Shown here: positions 55,272 through 63,551 of the stretch, one piece after another | Position numbering within the stretch: the first letter of the stretch is position 1 | Layout: each line of letters opens with the position of its first letter | Notes under the pieces: model-generated | Databases searched by the model: none | The model's input: the letters and a program-made list of their open reading frames with translations, nothing else | What the model was told of the DNA's origin: nothing | Translations under genes and position numbers: made by a program | Source: Cellulomonas edaphi | GTDB lineage: Bacteria > Actinomycetota > Actinomycetes > Actinomycetales > Cellulomonadaceae | Direction of reading: 5' to 3' | Length of the DNA stretch: 64,000 bases | NCBI RefSeq assembly: GCF_030362815.1 | Contig: NZ_JAUCGR010000003.1 | Location: 186,001 to 250,000 of the forward strand

Positions 55272-57881
55272 TCACACGGGAGCGCCGAAGCAGACCAGCG
55301 GCACGAGCGCCCCGCTCTGCGCCCGGTGCTCCTCGACGGCGGTCGCCACCGCCTGGGCGATGGGCACCTGGTCGCGGAGCAGCGCGTGCGTGCGGGTCAT
55401 GACGCGCAGCGCGGTCTCGTCGGGCAGCGGGGCCACGGCCGCGACCACGCACCCCACCCCCGTGCGCAGCAGCACGCTCGCCAGGCCGAGCGCCTCTCCC
55501 CCAGCCCGGATGCTGGCGCGTCCCACCTCGCAGGACGAGAGCAGGACGAGCTCCGGCACGGTCCCGCCCATGTCCAGCTCGTGCGCGAACAGCGGGCCGT
55601 CGGCGAGCCGCACGGACGAGAACAGCGGGTTGTCCGGCTCGTGCCGGCCGTGCGCGGCGAGGTGCACCACCCCGGGCGACGCGAGCAGCTCGACCATGCG
55701 CGCGACGGTCGCCTCCTGCCCGACGAGGACCTCCCCCTGCGGCCACAGGCGCCCGATCTCCTGGGCCTCCGTCTCCGCGTGCCGCAGGCCCGGCCCCGCC
55801 GCGACGCTGACCCGCACCGGCTGGGGCGCCGCGGTACCCGCGTAACGCATCCAGTGGTGCACGGACGGCGCGACGACCGTCGGCAGCCCGGCGCGAGCGG
55901 GCAGCAGGGACCACGGCAGGACGCCGAGCCAGCCGCCCGCGACGACCACGAGCTCGCCGGGCGCGCGCAGCGCCGGTTCGAGCTGCGACTCGATACGGGC
56001 CAGGCTGCGGTCGAGCGACCGGTTCGCCACCGCGCGGAGGTCAGCCGGAACGAGCGGGTTGGCCAGCACCTCGAGGTCGGCGTGCACGCGGCGCACCTGC
56101 TCGGCGAGACCGGCCGCCGGGCCGAGCGAGTGCAGCACGGTGCTGGACGCGTCGACGCGCACCGCGAGCAGGTCGCCACGGTGCTCGAGCACGTCGAGCA
56201 CCACGCTCCCCGAGCGGTCCTCCAGGGTTCGACGCACCTCGGCAGAGCGTGTCGCCCGGGCCCCGCGTGCCGTCCCCCGCTCGTGCCACGAGCGCGCGAG
56301 GATCTCGTGCTTGAGCCGCTGCGCCTCGCGCATGTGGCGGATGCGCACGGGGTCGGACGCAGGCAGGTCCGGCGCCCCGCGGCCCGCGTCGATCAGCCGG
56401 CGCAGGTCCCAGAGCAGCTCGGCGGTCTCCGGATCGCTCGGCGGGCTGACGCGCGGCGAGCCACTGATCACGGAGCGCACACGCTCGACGGCCTCGAGGA
56501 CCGCCGACGGGCGCGCGGTGTCGAGGGCGAGCTGGAGGTCGAGGTCGGCCAGAGCCGTGCCGTGCACGGCCCCCGCCGTCCGCAGGTCGAGGGAGCCGAA
56601 GCGGGCACGGTGGGTCTCGAGGTCGCGCTGGCCGGCACGGACGTAGCGGCCCGCGCGGGCGGGCTCGTGAGCGGCGAGGGCGAGCATCGCCCGGATGCGG
56701 CGGCCGTGCAGCCGCACCGCGAGAGGGTCGTCGGTGCGCACCGGTCCCAGCGCGTCGAGCAGCGCCCCCGGCTCGCGCACCGCACCCCGAGCGAGGTCGG
56801 CCTCGATCCGGACGTACGACGCGGCGAGCTCCCACGTGCGGCGCCCGGTGGCGGCGCACAGCTGCTCCAGCACGGCTGCGCGGCGGGACAGGCCCGTCCA
56901 CGCCGTGCGGGTCCTCCCGCGCGCGGGCGCTGCCGCGAACGAGGCGGCGTCCGCCTGCAGGGCCAGGAGCGTGGCGCGGACGGCCCACGCCTCGTCCCCG
57001 CGGCGCCGGAACCTGCGCCGCGCGGAGGCGGCGAACCGGCGCGCGGCCTCCAGGTCGCCCCGGAGCAGGGCGCACTCCGCGCGGCCCAACTCGCACTCGG
57101 CGACGTCGCGGGTCAGTCGCTGGGCGGCGAACATGGCCGCGGCCTCGGCCAGCGTGCTGTCGGCGACGCCCACCAGCCCGGCCTCGAGCAGCACGTCGCT
57201 GCGGTCGCGCAGGGCGGTCGGTCGCGGCGGTCCGGGCAGGGACCGGCCGGCCGCCTCCATCTGGGCGAGCGCTTCCGGCAGGTGGCCCGCGTAGAAGTGG
57301 ACGTAGCCCAGGTTGTGCTCGGCCTTGAACAGCAGGCGCTCGAAGCCTGCGCGGCGCGACCGGCGCGCGCACTCGGCCAGGTCCTGGCGCGCCGGGCCCA
57401 GCTCGCGGCGCTCGATGTGCAGCACGCCGCGGTTGAGCAGGGCGCGGCAGCCGTCGATCGGGTCGGCGGTGTCGAGCGCGTCGATGACCGCGGTGAGCAG
57501 GCTCATGGCGTCGGCGTGCCGACCTGCGCGCAGCGCCGCCAGCCCGCGGGTCCCGTCGATTGCGGGCTGCAGGCCGGGCCAGACGGTGCCTGCGCCCGCG
57601 GCGACCATGGCCGCGAGCCGGTCCGCCGCCGCACGGGCCCGGCTGCCCGTCTCGGACTCGCTCTTGACCAGCTCGGTCAGAGCACGCGCACGCACGCGCA
57701 CGACGGCGGGGTCCGTGTCGCTCGCGTCGATCTCGTCGAGCGCCGCGAGCGCCGCCAGCAGCCGCCGGCGGGCGCGCTCGGGCCGCCCCTCCCCGTTGTC
57801 GGCGTCGGCGCGGCTGACCTGCTCGGCAACCGCATCGAGTGCTGACGGACCGGCCGCAGCCGGGCCGTGCTCTGGTGACAT
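55272..57881 (-). CDS. TPR-CHAT caspase-like protease
   Basis: The 869-residue protein has helical TPR-like repeats through roughly residues 20-500 and a C-terminal CHAT (caspase HetF-associated with TPRs) domain from about 600. The likely catalytic dyad is His744 in VVHLAAHGRH and Cys784 in LVLLSSCEVG; the domain then continues with GEALGLASVLLRTG and a typical CFGAPV end. No signal peptide or membrane segment is present, so it is cytoplasmic. The ATG at 57881 lies six bases after the stop of the 167-residue gene with only a weak ribosome-binding site, which suggests coupling. It is the third gene of the sigma operon. Cleavage of a neighbour-encoded protein is an inference. Confidence 0.88.
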   Translation of the reverse strand: MSPEHGPAAAGPSALDAVAEQVSRADADNGEGRPERARRRLLAALAALDEIDASDTDPAVVRVRARALTELVKSESETGSRARAAADRLAAMVAAGAGTVWPGLQPAIDGTRGLAALRAGRHADAMSLLTAVIDALDTADPIDGCRALLNRGVLHIERRELGPARQDLAECARRSRRAGFERLLFKAEHNLGYVHFYAGHLPEALAQMEAAGRSLPGPPRPTALRDRSDVLLEAGLVGVADSTLAEAAAMFAAQRLTRDVAECELGRAECALLRGDLEAARRFAASARRRFRRRGDEAWAVRATLLALQADAASFAAAPARGRTRTAWTGLSRRAAVLEQLCAATGRRTWELAASYVRIEADLARGAVREPGALLDALGPVRTDDPLAVRLHGRRIRAMLALAAHEPARAGRYVRAGQRDLETHRARFGSLDLRTAGAVHGTALADLDLQLALDTARPSAVLEAVERVRSVISGSPRVSPPSDPETAELLWDLRRLIDAGRGAPDLPASDPVRIRHMREAQRLKHEILARSWHERGTARGARATRSAEVRRTLEDRSGSVVLDVLEHRGDLLAVRVDASSTVLHSLGPAAGLAEQVRRVHADLEVLANPLVPADLRAVANRSLDRSLARIESQLEPALRAPGELVVVAGGWLGVLPWSLLPARAGLPTVVAPSVHHWMRYAGTAAPQPVRVSVAAGPGLRHAETEAQEIGRLWPQGEVLVGQEATVARMVELLASPGVVHLAAHGRHEPDNPLFSSVRLADGPLFAHELDMGGTVPELVLLSSCEVGRASIRAGGEALGLASVLLRTGVGCVVAAVAPLPDETALRVMTRTHALLRDQVPIAQAVATAVEEHRAQSGALVPLVCFGAPV

Positions 57882-57887
57882 GTGTGC

Positions 57888-58391
57888 CTAGAGCTCGATC
57901 TGGGGCGTGACCACCGGCACGGTGGGGTCGGACGGGCGGCGCAGGACGAGTCGGGCGGGGCCGCGTTCGACGTCGACGAACGAGAACCGACCGTCCTCGT
58001 CGGACGTGGTGACCGTCATGTCACCACCCTGGTGCAGCTCGACCTCGATCTCCTCGGCGGGTGCCGCCCAGCCGTCGACGCGGATAAGACCCGCCTCGGG
58101 GTGGACCGAGATCATGACCGTGAGGACGTCGGTGGTGAACGTGATGGTGCCGGCCTCGATGCTGGTCTCGTCGGCACGCACCGCGAGCGCCGGCTCGCCG
58201 ACGAGCCGCAGCTCGGCGACCTCGGCGTGCAGCGCCTCGATGGTCAGCGCCATGCCGATCCGGTCGACGAGACCCTCCGGCACCGGGTCGGCGACGTCGA
58301 CCATGCGCGCCAGGCTCGCGAAGATCGCCCGGTCCTCCTCGTCGAGCAAGCCGCCGGCCAGGAGGGAGAGGGTGGCTTCGTCGGGGCTCAT
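57888..58391 (-). CDS. putative sigma-partner protein with beta-rich C-terminus
   Basis: The 167-residue protein has a predicted helical N-terminus (residues 3-63, LSLLAGGLLDEEDRAIFASLARM and LVDRIGMALTIEALHAEVAEL). A beta-rich C-terminal half resembles carboxypeptidase-regulatory-like or Ig-like domains (IEVELHQGGDMTVTTSDEDGRFSFVDVE, then ARLVLRRP). It has no membrane helix and no zinc anti-sigma HxxxCxxC motif. Its ATG overlaps the sigma gene stop by four bases (ATGA), with GGAG six bases upstream. By position it may inhibit or chaperone the sigma factor and may be a substrate of the CHAT protease. Both roles are inferred; I cannot name a family with certainty. Confidence 0.7.
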   Translation of the reverse strand: MSPDEATLSLLAGGLLDEEDRAIFASLARMVDVADPVPEGLVDRIGMALTIEALHAEVAELRLVGEPALAVRADETSIEAGTITFTTDVLTVMISVHPEAGLIRVDGWAAPAEEIEVELHQGGDMTVTTSDEDGRFSFVDVERGPARLVLRRPSDPTVPVVTPQIEL

Positions 58392-59017
58392 GAGGTGCTC
58401 CAGGTGGGGTCGGCGGCGAGTGCTGCGCGAAGCTTGGCGAGGCATCGGCCTCTCGTCGGGCCGATGCTCCCGACGGGCATCCCGAGGGCTCGGGAGACGA
58501 CCGCGTAGTCGGGTCGCTCGACCATCGCGACAAGGCCGAGCAGCTTGCGGCACCGGTCGGGGAGCACGCGGACGTGGTTCCACAGCGCCTCGTCGCGCTC
58601 GGAACGGACCGCGACGCTCTCGGGCAGGTCCTCGGCCGGCGCGGTGAGCCAGTCGGTGGCGTGCTCGTCGTTGGTCTGGCGCACCTGCTCGTCGCGCGAG
58701 CGGCGCACCGTGCGCCACGCGGCGCGCTTGGCGGTGACGAGCATCCACTGCAGCGTGGCGCGCGGGTCACGGATCTGCTCGATGTCCCGCACCAGGGTCA
58801 GCCAGACGTTCTGCACGATGTCCTGGGCCTGCTCCTGGTCGGCACCCTGGGCACGGACGGTGTGCCACAGCAGTGGCGTCATGACCTGCACCAGCGCAGC
58901 GAGCGGTGCCGTCTCGCCCGCCCGGTAGGCGAGCACCGCACGCGCTGCCTGGTCAGCCAGGCCCTCCCCCTGGTCGCGGAGCGCGGTGTCGACCGGCTCC
59001 ACCAGGTCGTCACTCAT
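58388..59017 (-). CDS. sigma-70 family (ECF-like) RNA polymerase sigma factor
   Basis: The 209-residue protein has sigma region 2 at about residues 38-108 (QAQDIVQNVWLTLVRDIEQIRDPRATLQWMLVTAKRAAW). Region 4 lies at about 148-202 (RVLPDRCRKLLGLVAMVERPDYAVVSRALGMPVGSIGPTRGRCLAKLRAAL, with a helix-turn-helix). Regions 1 and 3 are absent, as in ECF sigma factors. The ATG at 59017 has GAGGGG six bases upstream; the ATG one codon earlier is spaced too closely. It leads a coupled operon with the 167-residue protein and the CHAT protease, and is divergent from the PFTE-repeat protease, which may be its target. Confidence 0.88.
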   Translation of the reverse strand: MSDDLVEPVDTALRDQGEGLADQAARAVLAYRAGETAPLAALVQVMTPLLWHTVRAQGADQEQAQDIVQNVWLTLVRDIEQIRDPRATLQWMLVTAKRAAWRTVRRSRDEQVRQTNDEHATDWLTAPAEDLPESVAVRSERDEALWNHVRVLPDRCRKLLGLVAMVERPDYAVVSRALGMPVGSIGPTRGRCLAKLRAALAADPTWSTS

Positions 59018-59167
59018 CATGGACCCCTCACAGCTGGCTCGTCGGGCGGCCGCCCCGGCCAGAGTAGGGCGGCCCTCACGAACCGGACAAGGACCGGCGT
59101 CGGCGCCTGGCGGGCGGCGGCTGGTCCTGACTCGGAACGCCCGGAAGGAGTGCTGCTGCGCCGTCCC

Positions 59168-59207
59168 AGATACACGCCCGGATTTCTTCACCCGTTCGTG
59201 TGTATCT
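59168..59207. promoter_or_regulatory. inverted repeat between divergent sigma and protease genes
   Basis: AGATACAC (59168-59175) and GTGTATCT (59200-59207) are perfect 8-bp inverted arms separated by 24 bases, in the 294-bp gap between the sigma and protease genes. Read outward, each arm gives CGTGTATCTG or GTGTATCTG. They could be matching promoter elements for the two directions or a regulator site. The rest of the gap holds no gene. Confidence 0.45.
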
Positions 59208-59311
59208 GCCGTCGGAGGCGGGACTCTTGACGTCGTGCCGCAGCGGTTCGAGGACTGGTGCGGCGGCCAGAGTTTGCCCGTTCGAGCCCCATCCCCCAGG
59301 AGACGCCCGAG

Positions 59312-61105
59312 ATGAGTGAGCAGGAGAGCGCGGACCTCACGCGCGACCAGATCCGCCCGACCAAGCGCAACGTCGAGGACGCGTTGCTCGCCCGCCGCGG
59401 CGTGATCGGCGTGGACATCGGCGAGAAGTGGTCCGGCGGCGCCCCGACCGGGCGTCAGGCGATCGTCGTCCACGTCGCCGCCAAGCGGGGGGACGACGAG
59501 CTGGACGACGCGGAGCGCATCCCCGCGACCATCGACGGCATCCCGACCGACGTGGTGCAGCACCGTGTCTCGGTTCTCTCGGTCCAGGAGCAGGCGGCCG
59601 ACGAGACCGCCGACGCCCCCGCCACCCGGCTGCGCACCCGTCCCCTCGCCGGCGGGCTCAGCTTCGGCCCGGCCGACTCCGTGACGATCCCCGTCGACGG
59701 CGTCGCGCAGCGACGGACGGTCAACGGGACGCTGGGCGTGCTGGTCGTCGAGCGGCACACCGGCCGCACCTTCGGCCTCACCAACTGGCACGTCGCCGCC
59801 GGGGACGGTCTGGAGGACCTCGGCAGCACCTGGATCCAGCCCGCCCTCGCGGACCGCGGCAACCCGCGCACCGACCGGATCGGCGCGCTCGTGCGTGGCA
59901 CGCTCACCGACCGTATCGACGCAGCGGTCGTGGCCCTGGCACCCGGCGCGCGCTGGCTGCCTGGCATCGTCGGCATCGGTCCGGTCACGGGGTCCACCCC
60001 GGCGACGGAAGGCGCGGCGGTCCGCAAGAGCGGCCGTACCACCGGGCTGCGGACGGGCACCGTCACCTCGACCGACTACACGACGTCCGTCGACTTCGGT
60101 CCCGGGATCGGGTGGCGCACCCTGCGGGAGCAGGTCCGCATCGAGCCGACCGGCGGCGAGCCGTTCTCGGCCGGCGGCGACTCGGGCTCCGCCGTCGTCG
60201 ACGAGCAGGGCCGGGTGGTCGCGCTGCTGTGGGCGGGCGAGGACGACGGCAGCTTCGCGGTGGCCAGCCCCATCGCGGTGGTCCAGGACACGCTGGGGGT
60301 CGACGTGCTCAGCGTGCAGCGCGCCCGCGCGTTGGCCGCTGCGCGGTCGAAGGCGGCGCAGGCTCGCCGTGTGCCGGCGTTCAGCAGCTGGGGCGCGGCG
60401 CTGCCGCCGATCTCGGCGGCCTACGGCTCGCGGCGCCGGCGGCGGCCCGCAGCAGGCCGTGACGGTCAGGCGCACGCGCGTCCGGCGGCACGACCGGCAG
60501 CACGTCCCGCGCCCGGTGCCTGGACCGACGGGGCCGGGAGCCAGGACGCCGGCGCGAGCGCCCGTCGCCCCGGTGGGTCGGGCGGGGTGCACGGGCAACC
60601 GTTCACGGAGCCTTTCACCGAGCCGTTCACCGAGCCGTTCACGGAGCCGTTCACGGAGGCGCTCGGGGCTGAACCCTTCACCGAACCCTTCACCGAGCCG
60701 TTCACGGAGCCGTTCACCGAACCCTTCACGGAGCCGTTCACCGAACCCTTCACGGAGCCGTTCACCGAGGCCGTCGGCGCGGACCCGTTCACGGAACCTT
60801 TCACGGAGCCGTTCACCGAACCCTTCACGGAGCCCTTCACCGAGCCCTTCACCGAACCGTTCACCGAGGCCGTCGGAGCCGACCCGTTCACGGAGCCCTT
60901 CACCGAACCGTTCACAGAGCCCTTCACGGAGCCGTTCACCGAGCCGTTCACCGAGCCCTTCACCGAACCGTTCACCGAGCCCTTCACCGAGGGCGCGACC
61001 GGAGCGCCGTCCGCCCCGCAGAGCCGCGCCCGGATCGTCGCTGCCCTGCGCCTGCGGGAAGCGTTCTGGGCCGGCTACATCGCCGCCATCACGCGGGGAC
61101 GCTGA
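59312..61105 (+). CDS. trypsin-like serine protease with PFTE-repeat tail
   Basis: The 597-residue protein has an N-terminal region (1-110) beginning MSEQESADLTRDQIRPTKRN, then a trypsin-like domain. Its triad is His160 in TNWHVAAGDG, Asp203 in TDRIDAAVVAL and Ser291 in GGDSGSAVVDEQG. A Pro/Ala/Arg-rich linker (about 375-429) leads to 29 PFTE tetrapeptides in four blocks (430-560), and the end is LRLREAFWAGYIAAITRGR. There is no signal peptide, so this S1-like protease is probably intracellular. The ATG at 59312 has AGGAG nine bases upstream. It is divergent from the sigma-CHAT operon and followed by a 279-residue gene. Confidence 0.85.
   Translation: MSEQESADLTRDQIRPTKRNVEDALLARRGVIGVDIGEKWSGGAPTGRQAIVVHVAAKRGDDELDDAERIPATIDGIPTDVVQHRVSVLSVQEQAADETADAPATRLRTRPLAGGLSFGPADSVTIPVDGVAQRRTVNGTLGVLVVERHTGRTFGLTNWHVAAGDGLEDLGSTWIQPALADRGNPRTDRIGALVRGTLTDRIDAAVVALAPGARWLPGIVGIGPVTGSTPATEGAAVRKSGRTTGLRTGTVTSTDYTTSVDFGPGIGWRTLREQVRIEPTGGEPFSAGGDSGSAVVDEQGRVVALLWAGEDDGSFAVASPIAVVQDTLGVDVLSVQRARALAAARSKAAQARRVPAFSSWGAALPPISAAYGSRRRRRPAAGRDGQAHARPAARPAARPAPGAWTDGAGSQDAGASARRPGGSGGVHGQPFTEPFTEPFTEPFTEPFTEALGAEPFTEPFTEPFTEPFTEPFTEPFTEPFTEPFTEAVGADPFTEPFTEPFTEPFTEPFTEPFTEPFTEAVGADPFTEPFTEPFTEPFTEPFTEPFTEPFTEPFTEPFTEGATGAPSAPQSRARIVAALRLREAFWAGYIAAITRGR
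60599..60991 (+). repeat. PFTE tetrapeptide-coding repeat array
   Basis: The array codes for 29 PFTE units in blocks of 5, 8, 7 and 9. The blocks are divided by ALGAE, AVGAD and AVGAD spacers, 131 codons in all. Units are 12 bp but vary at synonymous positions (CCG/CCC/CCT, ACC/ACG/ACA, GAG/GAA) while the peptide never changes within blocks. The array is in frame throughout. Confidence 0.9.
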
Positions 61106-61159
61106 CCGGGCCACCGACCGGCAGGCATCAGACCGTCACGCACGAGAGAGGAACGAGGC

Positions 61160-61999
61160 ATGTCCGTGACCGACGTCGCACACCCCGTCGACCGTCGACC
61201 GGCGCTCCACGCGGTCCAGCCCACCCACGGCTCGACCGACCTGCCCCGTCGCCCGCTGGTGCGCGAGCTCGAGGACGTCGTCGAGCGGATGCACGAGCTC
61301 GGGCCGTCGCCCCGGCTCCGCGCGGACCTCGTGTCGATGCTCGGCTCCTGGGCCTCGGCCCTCGTGGGCCTGCACCGCTCGCGCGTGTCGATCACGGCTG
61401 CCGAGCCGGCTCTGCCCTGGGTGCTGGAGGACGGGCTGCCGGCCTGGCTGGACGACCTCCCGGTCGAAGCCGGCCAGGTCTGGGCCGTGCGGGCGCACCC
61501 CGCCACGCAGCGGGCCCTCGACCGGACGCTGGCCGGCTGGTCGGCGGTGCAGAACACGCACGGCGACCCCGGTGGGGACGTCGTGACGATCGAGCGCGAG
61601 CACGGCACCGTGCGCGCGCACCTGGACGCAGCCGACGGGTCGCCGTGCCGGGGGGTGCTCGGCGACCCGCGGTGGGACGTCGCGACCGCAGCCGACTGGC
61701 TCGCGGTGGCGCTCGGCCCCGCGCTCGACCCGCGATGGGGCATCGACCCCGCGGCGACGTTCGTCAGCCGGTACCGGGCGCACGGCGGCGACGCCCTGCC
61801 CTCCCGGGACATGGCTGTGGCACGCACGCTGACCACCGCGGTCGAGTGGACGGCCCAGCTGGCCGTCCTGTCCGAGCCCGACGACGAGGCGCTCGCCTGG
61901 CTGTCGGGTCTGTGGAGCCGGCCGCTGGCGCTGCTGGGCGCGTCCGTCGGGAGCCCGACGGGCGACGCCCGGCGGCGTGCCGGCGCTCCACCGGTGTAG
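61160..61999 (+). CDS. hypothetical protein of the CHAT-sigma-protease module
   Basis: The 279-residue soluble protein has no signal peptide or membrane segment. The N-terminal third is helical (PLVRELEDVVERMHELGPSPRLRADLVSMLGSWASALVGLH). The C-terminal part (GDPRWDVATAADWLAVALG, then FVSRYRAHGGDALPSRDMAVARTL) faintly resembles the end of aminoglycoside phosphotransferase-like kinases, but I see no ATP-binding or catalytic loop, so this is a weak guess. The ATG at 61160 has a GAGAGGAAC site about nine bases upstream. It follows the protease gene by 54 bp on the same strand and is probably cotranscribed. Function is unknown. Confidence 0.7.
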   Translation: MSVTDVAHPVDRRPALHAVQPTHGSTDLPRRPLVRELEDVVERMHELGPSPRLRADLVSMLGSWASALVGLHRSRVSITAAEPALPWVLEDGLPAWLDDLPVEAGQVWAVRAHPATQRALDRTLAGWSAVQNTHGDPGGDVVTIEREHGTVRAHLDAADGSPCRGVLGDPRWDVATAADWLAVALGPALDPRWGIDPAATFVSRYRAHGGDALPSRDMAVARTLTTAVEWTAQLAVLSEPDDEALAWLSGLWSRPLALLGASVGSPTGDARRRAGAPPV

Positions 62000-62041
62000 C
62001 CCGCTCCGCAGGGGGGAGCGGGCTCGGCGGGAGGCCGACGA

Positions 62042-62084
62042 ACGACGAAGGCCCGATCCGCAGGGGGGATCGGGCCTTCGTCGT
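62042..62084. terminator. bidirectional terminator between the module and rplA
   Basis: A perfect 18-bp stem (62042-62059 with 62067-62084) with a seven-base loop lies between two convergent genes, the 279-residue gene and rplA. It can serve both strands and insulates the ribosomal operon on this side. Confidence 0.85.
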
Positions 62085-62098
62085 ACGGATCAGCAGCG

Positions 62099-62818
62099 TC
62101 AGGCCGCGTCGTCCTCGGACGTGAGGTTGCGCGTCTTGTTCTGGTCCAGCGCGATGCCGGGGCCGTTGGTGGTCGAGATCGTCGCCTTGGCGATGTACCG
62201 ACCCTTCGAGGCCGACGGCTTCAGACGCAGGATCTCGTCGAGCGCCGCGGCGTAGTTCTCCACCAGGGCGACGTCGGAGAACGACGTCTTGCCGATGATG
62301 AAGTGGAGGTTCGCGTGACGGTCCACGCGGAACTCGATCTTGCCGCCCTTGATGTCGGCGACGGCCTTGGCGACGTCCATGGTCACGGTGCCGGTCTTCG
62401 GGTTCGGCATCAGGCCGCGCGGGCCCAGGACCTTGCCCAGTCGACCGACCTTGCCCATGAGGTCGGGCGTCGCGACGGCGGAGTCGAAGTCCGTGTAGCC
62501 CTTCGCCACCTTGTCGATCAGCTCGTCGCCACCGACCTCGTCGGCGCCGGCCGCGCGGGCCTGCTCGGCGCGCTCACCCGTCGCGAAGACGATGACGCGG
62601 GCCGTCTTGCCCGTGCCGTGGGGCAGGTTGACCGTGCCACGGACCATCTGGTCGGCCTTGCGCGGGTCGACACCGAGGCGGAACGCGACCTCGACGGTCG
62701 CGTCGTACTTGGTGGTCGACGTCGCCTGGGCGAGGCGCACGGCCTCGAGCGGCGAGTAGATCCGGTCGGAGTCGACCTTCTCGGCGGCGGCGCGGTACGC
62801 CTTGCTGTGCTTGGGCAT
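62099..62818 (-). CDS. rplA: 50S ribosomal protein L1
   Basis: L1 forms the mobile stalk that handles E-site tRNA and can repress its own operon. The 239-residue product has [50 protein letters not shown] and [15 protein letters not shown]. The gap to rplK is 219 bp, longer than usual. The gene ends at the bidirectional hairpin. Confidence 0.98.
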   Translation of the reverse strand: MPKHSKAYRAAAEKVDSDRIYSPLEAVRLAQATSTTKYDATVEVAFRLGVDPRKADQMVRGTVNLPHGTGKTARVIVFATGERAEQARAAGADEVGGDELIDKVAKGYTDFDSAVATPDLMGKVGRLGKVLGPRGLMPNPKTGTVTMDVAKAVADIKGGKIEFRVDRHANLHFIIGKTSFSDVALVENYAAALDEILRLKPSASKGRYIAKATISTTNGPGIALDQNKTRNLTSEDDAA

Positions 62819-63037
62819 CTGCTCGTTCTCCTTGGTAGCAGTCGTGGTCTTCGTCGGGCCGCACCGGCCCTGCCACTGTTTCCTCAGGGAGCCTGGGTGG
62901 CTCGCTGTTCCATGCGGGTCAGACGTTCGGCTCGTCCTTGCGGCTCGCCGTGCCCGCTGTCCCTCTTTCTCGGGCTGATCGCCGCTCCGACTCCGGCAGG
63001 GCTCGCTGCGCTCGCCCTACCTGCGTCTGCGCTCTGA

Positions 63038-63469
63038 TCAGCCCTCGACCTTGATCCCCATCGAACGCGCCGTGCCGGCGATGATCTTCTCGGCGGCGGC
63101 GAGGTCGTTCGCGTTGAGGTCCTCGAGCTTGGTCGAGGCGATCTCGCGGACCTGCTCCTGGGTCAGGGTCGCGACCTTGACCGTGTGGGGCGTCGGCGAG
63201 CCCTTGGCCACACCGGCGGCCTTCTTGATGAGCTCGGCGGCCGGCGGCGTCTTCGTGATGAAGGTGAACGAGCGGTCCTCGTACACCGTGATCTCGACGG
63301 GGATGACGTTGCCGCGCTGGGCCTCGGTCGCCGCGTTGTAGGCCTTGCAGAACTCCATGATGTTGACGCCGTGCTGACCCAGCGCCGGACCGATCGGCGG
63401 CGCGGGGGTGGCGGCGCCGGCCTTGATCTGGAGCTTGATCAGGCCGGTGACCTTCTTCTTCGGGGGCAT
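63038..63469 (-). CDS. rplK: 50S ribosomal protein L11
   Basis: L11 forms the stalk base with 23S rRNA and activates RelA-type factors. The 143-residue product begins [46 protein letters not shown], the proline-rich N-terminal domain, and ends RSMGIKVEG. It follows nusG by 82 bp. The 219-bp gap after it holds a GC-rich GCTCGCTGCGCTCGC dyad but no gene. Confidence 0.98.
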   Translation of the reverse strand: MPPKKKVTGLIKLQIKAGAATPAPPIGPALGQHGVNIMEFCKAYNAATEAQRGNVIPVEITVYEDRSFTFITKTPPAAELIKKAAGVAKGSPTPHTVKVATLTQEQVREIASTKLEDLNANDLAAAEKIIAGTARSMGIKVEG

Positions 63470-63551
63470 GATGCCTTCCGTTTCCTCTTCGTGGACCTAC
63501 GCCGTGGGCGATGACCCGGTTGCAATGGCGCCCCGGGGCGGGGCGACCCAG

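Noticed and set aside
60466..60987. Minus-strand frame encoding regular GSV(K/N) repeats opposite the PFTE array
   Set aside because: It is the reverse-strand shadow of a 12-bp repeat. Silent changes track the plus-strand codons and keep PFTE constant, whereas the minus peptide varies between Lys and Asn.
60599..60991. Possible CRISPR array or DNA minisatellite
   Set aside because: Units are 12 bp without spacers and remain in frame inside a protein gene; the variation is synonymous.
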